Origin: Devosia soli
GTDB lineage: Bacteria > Pseudomonadota > Alphaproteobacteria > Rhizobiales > Devosiaceae
Direction: 5' to 3'
NCBI RefSeq assembly: GCF_000970455.1
Contig: NZ_LAJG01000033.1
Coordinates: 26,914 to 90,913, forward strand
Length of the DNA: 64,000 nucleotides
Shown here in pieces: positions 33,615-43,133 of the stretch. Position 1 is the first letter of the stretch. Each line of letters begins with the position of its first letter. The notes beneath the pieces were generated by a model. It made no database searches and was not told the DNA's origin. It was given only the letters and a program-made list of their open reading frames with translations. Both the position numbers and the translations under genes were made by a program.

Positions 33615-35231
33615 ATGATCTTCACCAAGGCCTTCAAGGCGATTGCGACTGCCGGCGCCATGGCGCTGATGATGTCGACGGCTGCTTCCGCCGTCACGCT
33701 GCAGCTCCACAATGGTGGTGATCCGGGCACGCTGGATCCGCATAAGGCGTCAGGTGACTGGGAAAACCGCGTCATCGGCGACTATATTGAAGGTCTGCTG
33801 ACTGAGAACGCCAAGGCAGAAGCCATTCCCGGCCAGGCCGAGAGCTGGGATATCTCCGAAGACGGTACCGTCTATACCTTCCATCTTCGTGACGGCATCC
33901 AGTGGTCGGACGGCGAACCGGTTACCGCAGGCGATTTTGTTTTCGCGTTCCAGCGTCTCTTCAACCCGGCGACGGCAGCGGATTACGCTTACCTGCAGTT
34001 CCCGATCAAGAATTCGGAAAAGATCAACTCGGGCGAAATCACCGATTTCAACGAGCTTGGCGTCAAGGCTATCGACGACAAGACCCTTGAGATCACGCTT
34101 GAAGCGCCGACCCCATTCTTCCTTGATGCGCTGACCCATTACACCGCTTACCCGGTGCCGCAGCACTTGGTTGAAAAGCTTGGCGACGACTGGACCAAGG
34201 TCGAGAACATCGTCGGCAATGGCCCCTATCTCATCAAGGAATGGCTGCCGGGCTCCTATGTCCGTTCGGAAAAGAACCCGGACTACTATGACGCGGCCAA
34301 TGTCCAGATCGATGAAGTCTTCTACCACGTGCTCGAAGATCAGGCGGCTGCGCTCAACCGGTACCGCGCCGGCGAATTCGACATCCTGACCGATTTCCCT
34401 GCCGACCAGTATCAGTGGCTGCAGGACAACATGCCGGGCCAAGCACACGTGGTGCCGTTCCTTGGCGTTTATTACTACGTGATGAACCAGGAAGAGGGCC
34501 AGGTGCTCTCCGACATCCGCATTCGCGAAGCGCTTTCGACAACGGTCGTGCGCGACGTGATCGGGCCCGATATCCTGGGCACTGGCGAGCTGCCGGCCTA
34601 TGGCTGGGTGCCGCCGGGCACCAATAACTATGTCGACACGCCCTATCATCCGGCCTGGGCCGATACGCCCTATGAAGAGCGCGTCGAGCACGCCAAGGAG
34701 CTGATGACCGAAGCCGGCTACGGCCCGGACAATCCGCTGACCCTGCAGCTTCGCTACAACACCAACGATAACCACCAGCGCATCGCCGTGGCGATCGCCG
34801 CCATGTGGGAGCCGATCGGTGTCAAGGTCGAGCTCTTCAACGCCGAAACCGCCGTGCATTACGACGCACTGCGCGCTGGCGACTTCCAGGTCGGCCGTGC
34901 CGGCTGGCTGCTCGACTACAACGATCCGTCCAACACGCTCGATCTACTCAAGACCGGCGTAAGCCAGGACGGCACGATGAACTGGGGCAACAATTACGGC
35001 CGCTATTCCAACGCCGAATATGACGAGCTGATGAAGAAGGCTTCGACCGAGCTCGACCTCGTTGCGCGCGGCAAGCTGCTTGCCGATGCCGAAAAGATCG
35101 CCATGGACGAATTCGCTGCGATCCCGATCTACTGGTACGTATCCAAGGACGTCGTATCGCCCAAGATCTCGGGCTTCGAGGAGAACGCCAAGAACATCTT
35201 CCGCACCCGCTGGCTGTCCAAGGCCGAGTAA
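33615..35231 (+). CDS. oppA: Peptide ABC transporter substrate-binding protein (OppA-like)
   Basis: 538 aa periplasmic protein. The signal peptide ends around MSTAASA-V (residue 26). Family hallmarks are GGDPGTLDPHKASGDWENRV, YTFHLRDGIQWSDGEPVTAGDFVFAFQR (the solute-binding family 5 signature) and GNGPYLIKEW. It captures oligopeptides for the permease genes that follow. AAGGAG lies upstream of the ATG. A hairpin after the stop probably gives this gene more transcript than the rest of the operon. Confidence 0.94.
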   Translation: MIFTKAFKAIATAGAMALMMSTAASAVTLQLHNGGDPGTLDPHKASGDWENRVIGDYIEGLLTENAKAEAIPGQAESWDISEDGTVYTFHLRDGIQWSDGEPVTAGDFVFAFQRLFNPATAADYAYLQFPIKNSEKINSGEITDFNELGVKAIDDKTLEITLEAPTPFFLDALTHYTAYPVPQHLVEKLGDDWTKVENIVGNGPYLIKEWLPGSYVRSEKNPDYYDAANVQIDEVFYHVLEDQAAALNRYRAGEFDILTDFPADQYQWLQDNMPGQAHVVPFLGVYYYVMNQEEGQVLSDIRIREALSTTVVRDVIGPDILGTGELPAYGWVPPGTNNYVDTPYHPAWADTPYEERVEHAKELMTEAGYGPDNPLTLQLRYNTNDNHQRIAVAIAAMWEPIGVKVELFNAETAVHYDALRAGDFQVGRAGWLLDYNDPSNTLDLLKTGVSQDGTMNWGNNYGRYSNAEYDELMKKASTELDLVARGKLLADAEKIAMDEFAAIPIYWYVSKDVVSPKISGFEENAKNIFRTRWLSKAE

Positions 35232-35247
35232 GCGAGAAAAATGAGAG

Positions 35248-35270
35248 CGTGGGGGCCAGCGGCCCCCACG
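35248..35270 (+). terminator. Stem-loop between oppA and oppB
   Basis: Perfect 10-bp GC-rich stem CGTGGGGGCC / GGCCCCCACG with a 3-nt loop, followed by GTTCTTTTG. Placed inside an operon it probably acts as a partial terminator or protects the oppA mRNA 3' end, as is common for transporter binding proteins. Confidence 0.7.
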
Positions 35271-35337
35271 GTTCTTTTGCCGCATGCGCCTTCCGGCATT
35301 TCCGGATGAGGCGCCCCGGCCTAGGAGTTTCTAACAC

Positions 35338-36261
35338 ATGTTGGGCTATGCCTTCCGGCGCGTGCTTTCGGCTATTCCGATTGCGCTGATCGCCGTTACA
35401 GTCTGCTTTTTCATTCTGCGCCTGGCGCCGGGCGGCCCCTTCGACGGCGAGCGGGCCTTGCCCCCGACCGTGCTCGCCAATCTGCGCGCCCACTACAATC
35501 TCGATCAGCCGCTGGTCGTTCAGTATTTCATCTATGTCTGGCGCCTGATCCAGGGCGATCTCGGACCATCGATGGTGATCGACGGGTTCGACGTGGCGGA
35601 CCTGATCCGCATCGGCTTTCCCTTCACGCTGACCATGGCGCTTTGCGCCTTCGTGATCGCGACGAGCATCGGCATTCTCGCCGGTATTCTGGCTGCAGTG
35701 AACCAGAACAAGTGGCCTGACTATGTGCTCGTGCTGATCGTGATGATCGGCGTCGTCATTCCCAATTTCCTCAATGCCGCGCTGTTGCAGCTCTTGTTCG
35801 GCGTGCATCTCGGCTGGTTGCCGGCCGGTGGCTGGGTTTCGGGCTCGATCGCCCATCTCGTCCTGCCGGTGACGGTCCTTGCCTGGCCCCATGCAGCCCG
35901 CATCAGCCGGCTCATGCGCGGGTCGATGATCGAGGTTCTGGGGTCGAACTATGTGCGCACGGCGCGGGCCAAGGGTCTCGGCGAGCGTCTGGTTCTGGCG
36001 CGCCATGCCATCAAGCCTGCGCTTCTGCCGGTCGTGTCCTATCTCGGGCCAGGCCTATCCTATCTTCTGACCGGCTCGCTCGCCGTCGAGCAGATTTTCG
36101 GCCTTCCCGGTATCGGCAAGTATTTTGTCACCGCGGCGCTCAACCGCGACTATGGCATCGTGCTCGGCACGACGATCCTCTACATGTTCATCATCCTCGC
36201 CCTCAATCTCATCGTCGACCTCGTCTATGCCTGGCTCGACCCCAAGGTGAGGTACCGCTAA
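35338..36261 (+). CDS. oppB: Peptide ABC transporter permease (OppB-like)
   Basis: 307 aa inner membrane protein with about six helices. The start MLGYAFRRVLSAIPIALIAVTVCFFILR is typical of OppB/DppB, and the cytoplasmic EAA loop is at YVRTARAKGLGERLVLARHAIKPALLPV. Pairs with the next permease to form the channel. Its TAA stop shares the A with the ATG of oppC. Confidence 0.94.
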   Translation: MLGYAFRRVLSAIPIALIAVTVCFFILRLAPGGPFDGERALPPTVLANLRAHYNLDQPLVVQYFIYVWRLIQGDLGPSMVIDGFDVADLIRIGFPFTLTMALCAFVIATSIGILAGILAAVNQNKWPDYVLVLIVMIGVVIPNFLNAALLQLLFGVHLGWLPAGGWVSGSIAHLVLPVTVLAWPHAARISRLMRGSMIEVLGSNYVRTARAKGLGERLVLARHAIKPALLPVVSYLGPGLSYLLTGSLAVEQIFGLPGIGKYFVTAALNRDYGIVLGTTILYMFIILALNLIVDLVYAWLDPKVRYR

Positions 36262-37181
36262 TGCCCGGCATCACCGGTAAAGACACGGTCCTGATGGACT
36301 ATGCCAACAAGCTCGCAGCGCTCGACGCGCCCAAGGGGCGCTCGCTGACGCAGGACGCATTGCGGCGGCTTTCGAAAAACAAGGCGGCGGTCGTTTCGAT
36401 CGGTCTTGTCATTCTCATCATTCTCGTTGCCTTCATCGGCCCGTTCTTCGTGCCGTGGGGTTATTCGGAGGTCGACTGGACCTCGATCCGCAAGCCACCC
36501 GATTTTGCCAAGGGGCATTATCTCGGCACCGACCAGAACGGGCGCGACATGCTCGCCCGCGTGCTGCAGGGTACGCAGATGAGCCTTATCGTGGCCGCTG
36601 TGGCGACCGTGGTTTCGGTCTCCATCGGGGTCATCTATGGCGCGGTATCGGGCTATTTCGGTGGACGCGTCGACTCTCTGATGATGCGCTTCGTCGACGT
36701 GATGTATGCGCTGCCCTATATCCTTTTCGTCATCATTCTCGTTGTGATGTTCGGGCGCAATCCGGTGCTGCTGTTCGTCGGCATCGGCGCCATCGAATGG
36801 TTGACCATGGCGCGCATCGTGCGTGGACAGACCCTTTCGATCAAGGAGAAGGAATTCATCGAGGCAGCTCGCGCGAGCGGGGCAAAGCCATTCACCATCA
36901 TCATGCGGCACATCGTGCCCAACCTGACCGGCCCGGTCGTCATCTACGCGACGCTGACCATTCCCGAGATCATTATCGCAGAAAGCTTCCTGTCCTATCT
37001 CGGCCTTGGCGTGCAGGAGCCACAGACCTCGCTCGGTACGCTGATTTCCGCCGGTGCGCCGGTGGCTGAAGTCCTGCCCTGGATGCTTCTTGGGCCGGCA
37101 GCCGTGCTCGTCACGCTGCTTCTCTGCCTCACCTATATCGGCGACGGTCTGCGCGATGCGCTCGACCCGAAGGATCGGTAA
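36261..37181 (+). CDS. oppC: Peptide ABC transporter permease (OppC-like)
   Basis: 306 aa. The N-terminal cytoplasmic part with RLSKNKAAVVSIGLVILIILVAFIGPFF is the OppC N-domain, GHYLGTDQNGRDMLARVLQG is the conserved periplasmic loop, and the EAA loop reads FIEAARASGAKPFTIIMRHIVPN. Overlaps oppB by one base and is followed by oppD after 10 bp. Confidence 0.94.
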   Translation: MPGITGKDTVLMDYANKLAALDAPKGRSLTQDALRRLSKNKAAVVSIGLVILIILVAFIGPFFVPWGYSEVDWTSIRKPPDFAKGHYLGTDQNGRDMLARVLQGTQMSLIVAAVATVVSVSIGVIYGAVSGYFGGRVDSLMMRFVDVMYALPYILFVIILVVMFGRNPVLLFVGIGAIEWLTMARIVRGQTLSIKEKEFIEAARASGAKPFTIIMRHIVPNLTGPVVIYATLTIPEIIIAESFLSYLGLGVQEPQTSLGTLISAGAPVAEVLPWMLLGPAAVLVTLLLCLTYIGDGLRDALDPKDR

Positions 37182-37191
37182 GGAGACCAAA

Positions 37192-38034
37192 ATGGCATTG
37201 CTAGAAGTCAAGAATCTCAAAGTCGACTTCCTGACCGATGACGGTCCCGTCCATGCGGTCAAGGATCTGTCCTATACGCTCGAAAAGGGCAAAACCCTTG
37301 CCATCGTGGGGGAAAGCGGCTCGGGTAAGACCCAGGGTGCCTTTGCCCTTCTCGGGCTGCTGCCCAAGAACGGGCGGGCCACGGGATCGGCCGTTTTCGA
37401 CGGGCGGGATATCCTCAACCTGCCGCGCAAGCAGATGAATGCCTACCGCGCCGAGCGTATCGGCATCATCTTCCAGGATCCGATGACCTCGCTCAATCCC
37501 TATCTGCGTATCTCGCGCCAGATGACGGAGGTGCTGGAACTGCATCGCGGCATGAGCCATTCGGCAGCGCTTGCCGAAAGCGTGCGCATGCTCGACGCGG
37601 TCCGGATTTCGGACGCGAAAAACCGGGTCCATATGTATCCGCACGAGTTTTCGGGCGGTATGCGGCAGCGCGTCATGATCGCCATGGCGCTGTTGTGCAG
37701 CCCGGAGCTGCTGATTGCCGACGAGCCGACAACGGCGCTCGACGTTACGGTACAGGCAGAAATCATCGACCTTCTGGTCGACCTGCAGGAGGATTTTGGT
37801 ACGTCCATCATCCTGATTACGCACGATCTCGGCATCGTGGCCGGGACGTGCGAAGATACGCTCGTGATGTTCGACGGCCGGGTGATGGAATATCGCAAAA
37901 CCGAAGACATCTTCGATAATCCAGAACACCCCTATACCCAAGGGCTGCTTGCGGCCGTGCCGCGGCTCGATCGCAAGGTCGATCGTCTTTCGACCGTCTC
38001 CTATGAATTCATGGCCGCAAAAGGTGACGCATGA
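37192..38034 (+). CDS. oppD: Peptide ABC transporter ATP-binding protein (OppD-like)
   Basis: 280 aa. Walker A GESGSGKTQ, Q-loop FQDPMTSLNPYL, signature FSGGMRQRVMIAMAL, Walker B LLIADEPTTALDVT. It is shorter than the usual 320-330 aa OppD: it stops soon after the HPYTQGLLAAVPR segment and lacks most of the C-terminal oligopeptide-transporter extension, including its cysteine cluster. AAGGAG lies 7-8 nt before the ATG at 37192. Stop overlaps oppF start (ATGA). Confidence 0.92.
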   Translation: MALLEVKNLKVDFLTDDGPVHAVKDLSYTLEKGKTLAIVGESGSGKTQGAFALLGLLPKNGRATGSAVFDGRDILNLPRKQMNAYRAERIGIIFQDPMTSLNPYLRISRQMTEVLELHRGMSHSAALAESVRMLDAVRISDAKNRVHMYPHEFSGGMRQRVMIAMALLCSPELLIADEPTTALDVTVQAEIIDLLVDLQEDFGTSIILITHDLGIVAGTCEDTLVMFDGRVMEYRKTEDIFDNPEHPYTQGLLAAVPRLDRKVDRLSTVSYEFMAAKGDA

Positions 38035-38903
38035 GCGGAAACGAAAAAGAGCCCATCCTGAAGGTTCGTGAACTTTCGGTTGAATTCACCATCGGCTCGG
38101 GCGGTCTCCTGGGCGGCAAGAAAATCCTGCGGGCGGTCAAGAATGTCTCGTTCGACCTCTACCAGGGCGAAACGCTCGGCATTGTGGGCGAAAGTGGCTG
38201 TGGCAAATCCACGCTGTCGCGGGCGATCATTCGCCTCCTTCCGGCGAGCTCGGGGCAAGCGGTGTGGTTCGGGCGTGATATCCAGCAGATGAACAACACT
38301 GAATTGCTCGGCCTGCGCAAGGATATCCAGATGATCTTTCAGGATCCGCTGGCCTCGCTCAATCCGCGCATGACGGCCGGCGACATCATTGCCGAACCGC
38401 TCAAGATCCACATGCCGCATATCGGGCGCGAGGAGCGCGCGTTGCGTGTTGCCGAGATGATGCAGAAGGTCGGCCTCCTGCCCGGCATGATCAATCGCTA
38501 TCCGCACGAGTTTTCCGGCGGGCAGTGCCAGCGTATCGGCATTGCACGGGCGCTGATCACCAATCCCAAGCTGATCATCTGCGACGAGGCGGTGTCGGCG
38601 CTCGACGTTTCGATCCGCGCGCAGGTGGTCAACCTATTGATGGACCTGCAAAAGGAACTCGGCATTTCGCTCTTGTTCATTTCGCACGATATCGCCGTCG
38701 TCCGGCACATCGCGCAGCGGATCATGGTGCTCTATTTCGGAGAAGTGGTGGAGATTGGCGAAGCCGAGCAGGTGACGATGGATCCGCACCACGACTATAC
38801 CAAGCGCCTCATTGCCTCGGTGCCGGTGCCCGATCCGCGGGTCGAAATGCAGCGCCGCGAGGAGCGGCGACGCTTGCGCAAGGCGGCTGCCGCCGCAGCA
38901 TGA
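38031..38903 (+). CDS. oppF: Peptide ABC transporter ATP-binding protein (OppF-like)
   Basis: 290 aa. Walker A GESGCGKST, FQDPLASLNPRM, signature FSGGQCQRIGIARAL, Walker B LIICDEAVSALDVS. It forms the second nucleotide-binding subunit with OppD. Also short at the C-terminus, ending in an Arg/Ala-rich tail. It closes the operon at a strong hairpin. Confidence 0.92.
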   Translation: MSGNEKEPILKVRELSVEFTIGSGGLLGGKKILRAVKNVSFDLYQGETLGIVGESGCGKSTLSRAIIRLLPASSGQAVWFGRDIQQMNNTELLGLRKDIQMIFQDPLASLNPRMTAGDIIAEPLKIHMPHIGREERALRVAEMMQKVGLLPGMINRYPHEFSGGQCQRIGIARALITNPKLIICDEAVSALDVSIRAQVVNLLMDLQKELGISLLFISHDIAVVRHIAQRIMVLYFGEVVEIGEAEQVTMDPHHDYTKRLIASVPVPDPRVEMQRREERRRLRKAAAAAA

Positions 38904-38909
38904 GGTTTT

Positions 38910-38935
38910 GAAAGGCCGGGGCAACCCGGCCTTTC
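38910..38935. terminator. Bidirectional terminator between oppF and the anti-sigma gene
   Basis: Perfect 11-bp stem GAAAGGCCGGG / CCCGGCCTTTC with a GCAA tetraloop. The A and T runs at the base allow termination on both strands, and the stop codon of the minus-strand anti-sigma gene lies within the right arm. Confidence 0.85.
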
Positions 38936-39725
38936 AGATTTCGTAGCCGTCGCCCGACGGATTGAGCTGCGCAAAAACGGCGGATGCGATGGCCTCGAGT
39001 TTGTCGGCTGAGTAGGGGGCGGTGATCGTGCAGGTCAGCATGTCGTCGGACCAGAACAGGGCGGTGTCCGCACCAAGACTGGCGAGCTCGGTGCGGGGCG
39101 CGTCGATGCCGGGGCGCGGAGTGATGTAAAGGGTCAGGCGCTCGCCATTGGCGTCTTCATACATGAGCTGCGCTGCCTTGCCGCCCGGCACATCTGGCGC
39201 AGGCAGCAGGCGGCCGCCCAAGAATGTCAGCCCCGAAGCCGTGAGATCGGGCATGGCGAGATTGGTCTGCAGGCGATTGGAAAGCCAGGAGGAAAGGTGT
39301 TCCTCTTCGTCGCCGCCGACTTCCACGGCGTGTCTTTTTTCAAGGACATAGACCGTATGGGCGCTGACCGCATCGGCGATCAGCCGGTCGGCAATGCCGG
39401 GCGTATCGGCATTGCCGCGGAGGAGCCAGCCTCCGGCAAGGCCGACGCCGACCAGCACGACGGCGGCAGCAGCCTGTGTCAAAAACCGGTTGTTGCGGCG
39501 GCGACCAGAATGGGCGATGCGATCGACCGACAAACGGACCGGTATAGGCTCGGCTCCGGCCGGGGCATAAAGGGTGCGGATGGCGTCGTTTTGCCGTTGC
39601 AGCAGGGCGACTTCCGCCGCCACTTCGGGATTGGCAGCGAGGAACGCTTCCACTTCCGTACGGCCGGTGGGATCAAGATGACCATCGACAAAGGCCATGA
39701 GCGTGTCGCGGGTGATGCCGCTCAT
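38934..39725 (-). CDS. Anti-sigma factor (membrane-bound)
   Basis: 263 aa. An N-terminal anti-sigma domain (DTLMAFVDGHLDPTGRTEVEAFLAANPEVA) faces the cytoplasm, one transmembrane helix spans about residues 83-103 (LTQAAAAVVLVGVGLAGGWLL), and a periplasmic sensor part follows. It has no HxxxCxxC zinc motif, so it is not a ZAS-type redox anti-sigma. It overlaps the sigma gene by ATGA and should hold that sigma inactive until an envelope signal arrives. Confidence 0.88.
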   Translation of the reverse strand: MSGITRDTLMAFVDGHLDPTGRTEVEAFLAANPEVAAEVALLQRQNDAIRTLYAPAGAEPIPVRLSVDRIAHSGRRRNNRFLTQAAAAVVLVGVGLAGGWLLRGNADTPGIADRLIADAVSAHTVYVLEKRHAVEVGGDEEEHLSSWLSNRLQTNLAMPDLTASGLTFLGGRLLPAPDVPGGKAAQLMYEDANGERLTLYITPRPGIDAPRTELASLGADTALFWSDDMLTCTITAPYSADKLEAIASAVFAQLNPSGDGYEI

Positions 39726-40228
39726 TTGACGGTCCTCAGATGGGGCTCGGCGGGAGCGCCGGTCAGGGTTTTCAGCGTCGCGCGGGCGCGGCCGAGGCGG
39801 CTCATCAGCGTGCCGAGGGGAATGGCGAGAATGTCGGCGGCCTCCTTATAAGCAAGGCCTTCGAGGGTAACCAGAAGCAGGGCCTCCTTTTGCTCGGGCG
39901 GCAGGGTGTCGATGGCGCGGGCGAGTTCAGCGAGCGCGAGATGGCCGGGCTGGGCAGGCGGAACCGCAGGCTCGGGGATGCTTGAGAGATCAATCGTGTC
40001 TCCGCTGCGGCGCTGGCCGCGGAGACTATTGCGGTAGAGATTGACGAGAATGGTGAAAAGCCACGGGCGCACCTGCCCGGTTGGCCGGAACAGCCGGCGC
40101 CGGGAAATGGCGCGTTCGAGACAATCCTGCACAAGATCGTCGGCGCGATCGACGTCGCGCGTCAGCGCTCGCGCATAGCGGCGCAGCGCGGGAACCGCGT
40201 CCTCGATCTCGTGCAGGATGTCAGCCAA
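39722..40228 (-). CDS. ECF-type RNA polymerase sigma factor
   Basis: 168 aa. Region 2 (ALRRYARALTRDVDRADDLVQDCLERA) and region 4 (LARAIDTLPPEQKEALLLVTLEGLAYKEAADILAIPLGTLMSRLGRAR) are both present, with a short linker. The only in-frame start after the upstream stop is a TTG with GAGG 6 nt upstream. It lies between the COG4315 gene and its anti-sigma gene and probably drives their shared promoter. Confidence 0.93.
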   Translation of the reverse strand: MADILHEIEDAVPALRRYARALTRDVDRADDLVQDCLERAISRRRLFRPTGQVRPWLFTILVNLYRNSLRGQRRSGDTIDLSSIPEPAVPPAQPGHLALAELARAIDTLPPEQKEALLLVTLEGLAYKEAADILAIPLGTLMSRLGRARATLKTLTGAPAEPHLRTVK

Positions 40229-40242
40229 AATCGGCCTCGGGA

Positions 40243-40635
40243 TTATTCAATGGCAAGATGCCAGACGCCGCCGACGCCGTCACCCTTGGTTTCTCCAGCT
40301 GCGGTATCTTCATACCAGTAGTAAAGGGGCATAGATTTATATGCCCACATTTTCGTCCCGTCGGTGCGGTCGACGATGGTGAAATCGCCCTCAGCTTTGG
40401 CCGATGCGTCTGCGAAGAGCGGGGGCCATTTTTCGGCGCAGGTGTCGTAGCAGTTGCTGACGCCGGCCGTGTCCTTGTCAAAGATATAGAGCGTCATGCC
40501 ATTGGTGTCGGTCAGCACCATCTTGCCGCCGATGTCGGTGGATTTAACGGCGCCGCCGAGATAGTCGGTGGCAAAGGACGGGGCGGCAAAAATGGCCAAT
40601 GCAGCGGCACTGGCGAGAAGGGTGCGCAGGATCAT
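40243..40635 (-). CDS. Secreted COG4315-type repeat protein
   Basis: 130 aa. A signal peptide (MILRTLLASAAALAIFAAPSFA) is followed by the lipoprotein_15/COG4315 pattern: DTNGMTLYIFDKDTAGVSNCYDTCAEKWPPLFA, with two cysteines, and MPLYYWYEDTAAGETKGDGVGGVWHLA. Exported; function unknown. ATG at 40635 with GAGGAG upstream. It is the first gene of the operon with the ECF sigma and anti-sigma genes, so it is likely a target of that sigma. Confidence 0.88.
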   Translation of the reverse strand: MILRTLLASAAALAIFAAPSFATDYLGGAVKSTDIGGKMVLTDTNGMTLYIFDKDTAGVSNCYDTCAEKWPPLFADASAKAEGDFTIVDRTDGTKMWAYKSMPLYYWYEDTAAGETKGDGVGGVWHLAIE

Positions 40636-40676
40636 GATGTATCTCCTCAAAGCGGGCGCCAGATGCGGCCCGCATT

Positions 40677-40707
40677 GAGACGAACACCGGGGATCGATTT
40701 TTAATCC
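40677..40707 (-). promoter_or_regulatory. Candidate ECF sigma promoter
   Basis: On the minus strand, GGATTAAA (40707..40700) and CGTCTC (40682..40677) are 17 bp apart, about 40 bp upstream of the COG4315 start. The GGAxTAAA/CGTC style is seen at several autoregulated ECF promoters, but the exact class is not known, so this is tentative. Confidence 0.35.
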
Positions 40708-40713
40708 AAGCTC

Positions 40714-41262
40714 TCAGGAATTTTCTTCCGTGAAGCGGACGGCACCGATGTGGGGGAGGTTGCGGTTGCGCTGCGCATAGTCAATGCCGTAGCCGACGAC
40801 AAAGCGATCCGGAATCTCAAAGCCGATCCATTTGGCGTTGATTTCGGTTTCGCGGCGGCTCGGCTTGCTGAGCAGGGCGCAGACTTCCATGCGGCGGGGA
40901 TGGCGGGTTTCGAGGATTTCGAGGACGTGCTTGAGGGTGTGGCCGGTGTCGATGATGTCTTCGACGACAAGCACGTCTCGATTGGCGATTTCACCGCGCA
41001 AGTCCTTGAGAATGCGAACTTCCCGGCTCGATTCCATGGCATTGCCATAGGACGAGGCCTCGATGAAATCGACTTCGACCGGCAGGTCGAGTTCACGCAC
41101 CAGATCGGCGATGAAGATGAATGAGCCGCGCAGAAGTCCGACGACCACAAGCTTGTCCGTGTCGTCGAAGTGGGTCGAAATTTCCTTGGCCAAGGCCTCT
41201 ACGCGCGCGGCAATGGATTTGGCGGAGATTAGTTCATCGACGACGTAAGGCTTTTGGGTCAT
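40714..41262 (-). CDS. hpt: Hypoxanthine phosphoribosyltransferase
   Basis: 182 aa. Salvages hypoxanthine or guanine with PRPP to IMP or GMP. The PRPP-binding motif is [16 protein letters not shown]. The hood region [20 protein letters not shown] and the flexible loop EASSYGN are typical, and [20 protein letters not shown] is the C-terminal active-site strand. ATG at 41262. Confidence 0.96.
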   Translation of the reverse strand: MTQKPYVVDELISAKSIAARVEALAKEISTHFDDTDKLVVVGLLRGSFIFIADLVRELDLPVEVDFIEASSYGNAMESSREVRILKDLRGEIANRDVLVVEDIIDTGHTLKHVLEILETRHPRRMEVCALLSKPSRRETEINAKWIGFEIPDRFVVGYGIDYAQRNRNLPHIGAVRFTEENS

Positions 41263-41410
41263 GACGGCTATCCGGGGAAGGTGCCTTTCCTTACCCGACC
41301 TTGGATTACGCTGCCACCCTGCGGTTTGGATTCACCTGCGATCACATTGGGGCAGGGGCGGAACGGAGGCGAGCGCATGCCGTTGGCGATGGGCAGAACG
41401 AGGAAGTTTT

Positions 41411-41653
41411 ATGCTCGACACTCTTCACACCTGGGAACGGCCGCTGACCATCACGCTCAATGGCGAACCACTCGTCGTCGTTGCGCCGGCGCAGGCCCGC
41501 AATATCCTGCTGCTCGATTGGCCCGCCGAACGCGGCGACAAGCACAAGATCGCGAGCGATCTTTGCCTTGCCGCGATGGAAGGCGCCAATCCTGAGCCGG
41601 CCTATCTCGCATTCATGGATGCAACGATCGAAGCGGGCATTTTCGTCGAGTAA
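41411..41653 (+). CDS. DUF982 family small protein
   Basis: 80 aa. The pattern NILLLDWPAERGDKHKIASDLCLAAMEG followed by AYLAFMDATIEAGIFVE matches DUF982, a family largely limited to Hyphomicrobiales and often present in many copies; function unknown. GAGGAAG lies upstream of the ATG at 41411. Followed directly by a terminator, so monocistronic. Confidence 0.88.
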   Translation: MLDTLHTWERPLTITLNGEPLVVVAPAQARNILLLDWPAERGDKHKIASDLCLAAMEGANPEPAYLAFMDATIEAGIFVE

Positions 41654-41658
41654 GATAA

Positions 41659-41679
41659 CCCCGCCCAATCCGGGCGGGG
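41659..41679. terminator. Terminator between the DUF982 gene and gltD
   Basis: CCCCGCCC pairs with GGGCGGGG around a 5-nt loop. ATAAGTTTTC follows on the plus strand. It sits between convergent genes and may serve both. Confidence 0.75.
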
Positions 41680-41694
41680 ATAAGTTTTCAAAAA

Positions 41695-43122
41695 TTACTT
41701 CGGGAGGGCCGTCTTGCCCATGAGATCGAAGTCGATCGACCGGGCAGCCTGGCGGCCTTCGCGGATGGCCCAGACGACGAGCGACTGGCCGCGACGCATG
41801 TCACCGGCGGCATAAACCTTGGGCTTGGACGTGCGGTAAGTCATTGTATCGGCGAAGAGATTGCCGCGCTTGTCATAATCAGCGCCGAGTTCGGTCAGCA
41901 TGCCCTCGTGCACCGGGCCGGCAAAGCCGATGGCCAGCAAAACCAGGTCGGCCTTGATGATGAATTCCGAACCGGGGATCGGCTGGCGCTTGCGATCGAC
42001 GCGGGCACATTCGACGCCGGTGACCTGACCCTTGGCATTGCCGAGGATCTTCATGGTGCCAGCGGAAAACTCGCGGATGGCGCCTTCGGCTTGCGAGGAC
42101 GAGGTGCGCATCTTGACCGCCCAGTTGGGCCAGTTGGTCAATTTGTTCTCGAGTTCCGGCGGCATCGGGCGGACGTCGAGCTGGGTGACGGCGATGGCGC
42201 CTTGGCGGAAAGACGTGCCAACACAATCACTTGCCGTATCGCCGCCACCGACGACGACGACATGCTTGCCGGCGGCAGAGAGCTGGACTTCATGGCTGAC
42301 ATCCTCGCCGCCGACGCGGCGATTTTGCTGGACAAGGAAGGGCATGGCGTAGTGAACGCCGTTGAATTGCTGGCCTTCGACATCGACCGGACGGGGGCGT
42401 TCGGCACCACCGCAGAGGAGGACGGCGTCATGGTCCTGCTGCAGTTCCGATAGCATTACGTTAACGCCGACATTGGCATTGAAGTGGAACGTCACACCTT
42501 CGGCTTCCATCTGGGTAACGCGGAAGTCGATGTGGTCCTTTTCCATCTTGAAATCGGGGATGCCGTAGCGGAGGAGACCACCGGCGCGGGGTTCGCGTTC
42601 AAAGAGATGAACGTCGTGTCCGGCACGGGCGAGCTGCTGGGCGGCGGCAAGACCGGCAGGGCCGGAACCGACGACGGCGACCTTCTTGCCAGTCTTTTCA
42701 GCGGCGATCTGCGGCTTGACCCAACCCGAACGGATCGCCTTGTCGGCGATGGCCTGTTCGACGGTCTTGATCGCGACCGGCGCGTCTTCGAGGTTGAGCG
42801 TGCAGGCTTCCTCGCAGGGCGCGGGGCAGATGCGGCCGGTGAACTCGGGGAAATTGTTGGTCGAGTGGAGATTGCGCGCGGCTTCTTCCCAATCGCCGTT
42901 GTAGACGAGGTCATTCCAGTCCGGGATCTGGTTATGGACCGGGCAGCCGGTATCGCCGTGGCAGAAGGGAATGCCGCAATCCATGCAGCGCGCGGCCTGA
43001 TCGGTGACGCGCCCTTCGCTCAGGGGAATGGTGAATTCGCCGAAGTGACGAATGCGGTCGGAAGCCGGCTCGTAGCGCGGTTCTTCGCGGTCGATTTCGA
43101 GAAAGCCTGTTACCTTACCCAT
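41695..43122 (-). CDS. gltD: Glutamate synthase (NADPH) small subunit
   Basis: 475 aa. Cysteine clusters for iron-sulfur centres appear early ([27 protein letters not shown] and [11 protein letters not shown]). The FAD-binding motif is [18 protein letters not shown] and the NADPH-binding motif is [15 protein letters not shown]. It passes electrons from NADPH to GltB. ATG at 43122 with AAGGGG 8 nt upstream. It lies downstream of gltB, separated only by a small secreted-protein gene. Confidence 0.96.
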   Translation of the reverse strand: MGKVTGFLEIDREEPRYEPASDRIRHFGEFTIPLSEGRVTDQAARCMDCGIPFCHGDTGCPVHNQIPDWNDLVYNGDWEEAARNLHSTNNFPEFTGRICPAPCEEACTLNLEDAPVAIKTVEQAIADKAIRSGWVKPQIAAEKTGKKVAVVGSGPAGLAAAQQLARAGHDVHLFEREPRAGGLLRYGIPDFKMEKDHIDFRVTQMEAEGVTFHFNANVGVNVMLSELQQDHDAVLLCGGAERPRPVDVEGQQFNGVHYAMPFLVQQNRRVGGEDVSHEVQLSAAGKHVVVVGGGDTASDCVGTSFRQGAIAVTQLDVRPMPPELENKLTNWPNWAVKMRTSSSQAEGAIREFSAGTMKILGNAKGQVTGVECARVDRKRQPIPGSEFIIKADLVLLAIGFAGPVHEGMLTELGADYDKRGNLFADTMTYRTSKPKVYAAGDMRRGQSLVVWAIREGRQAARSIDFDLMGKTALPK

Positions 43123-43133
43123 GGCTTTGCCCC

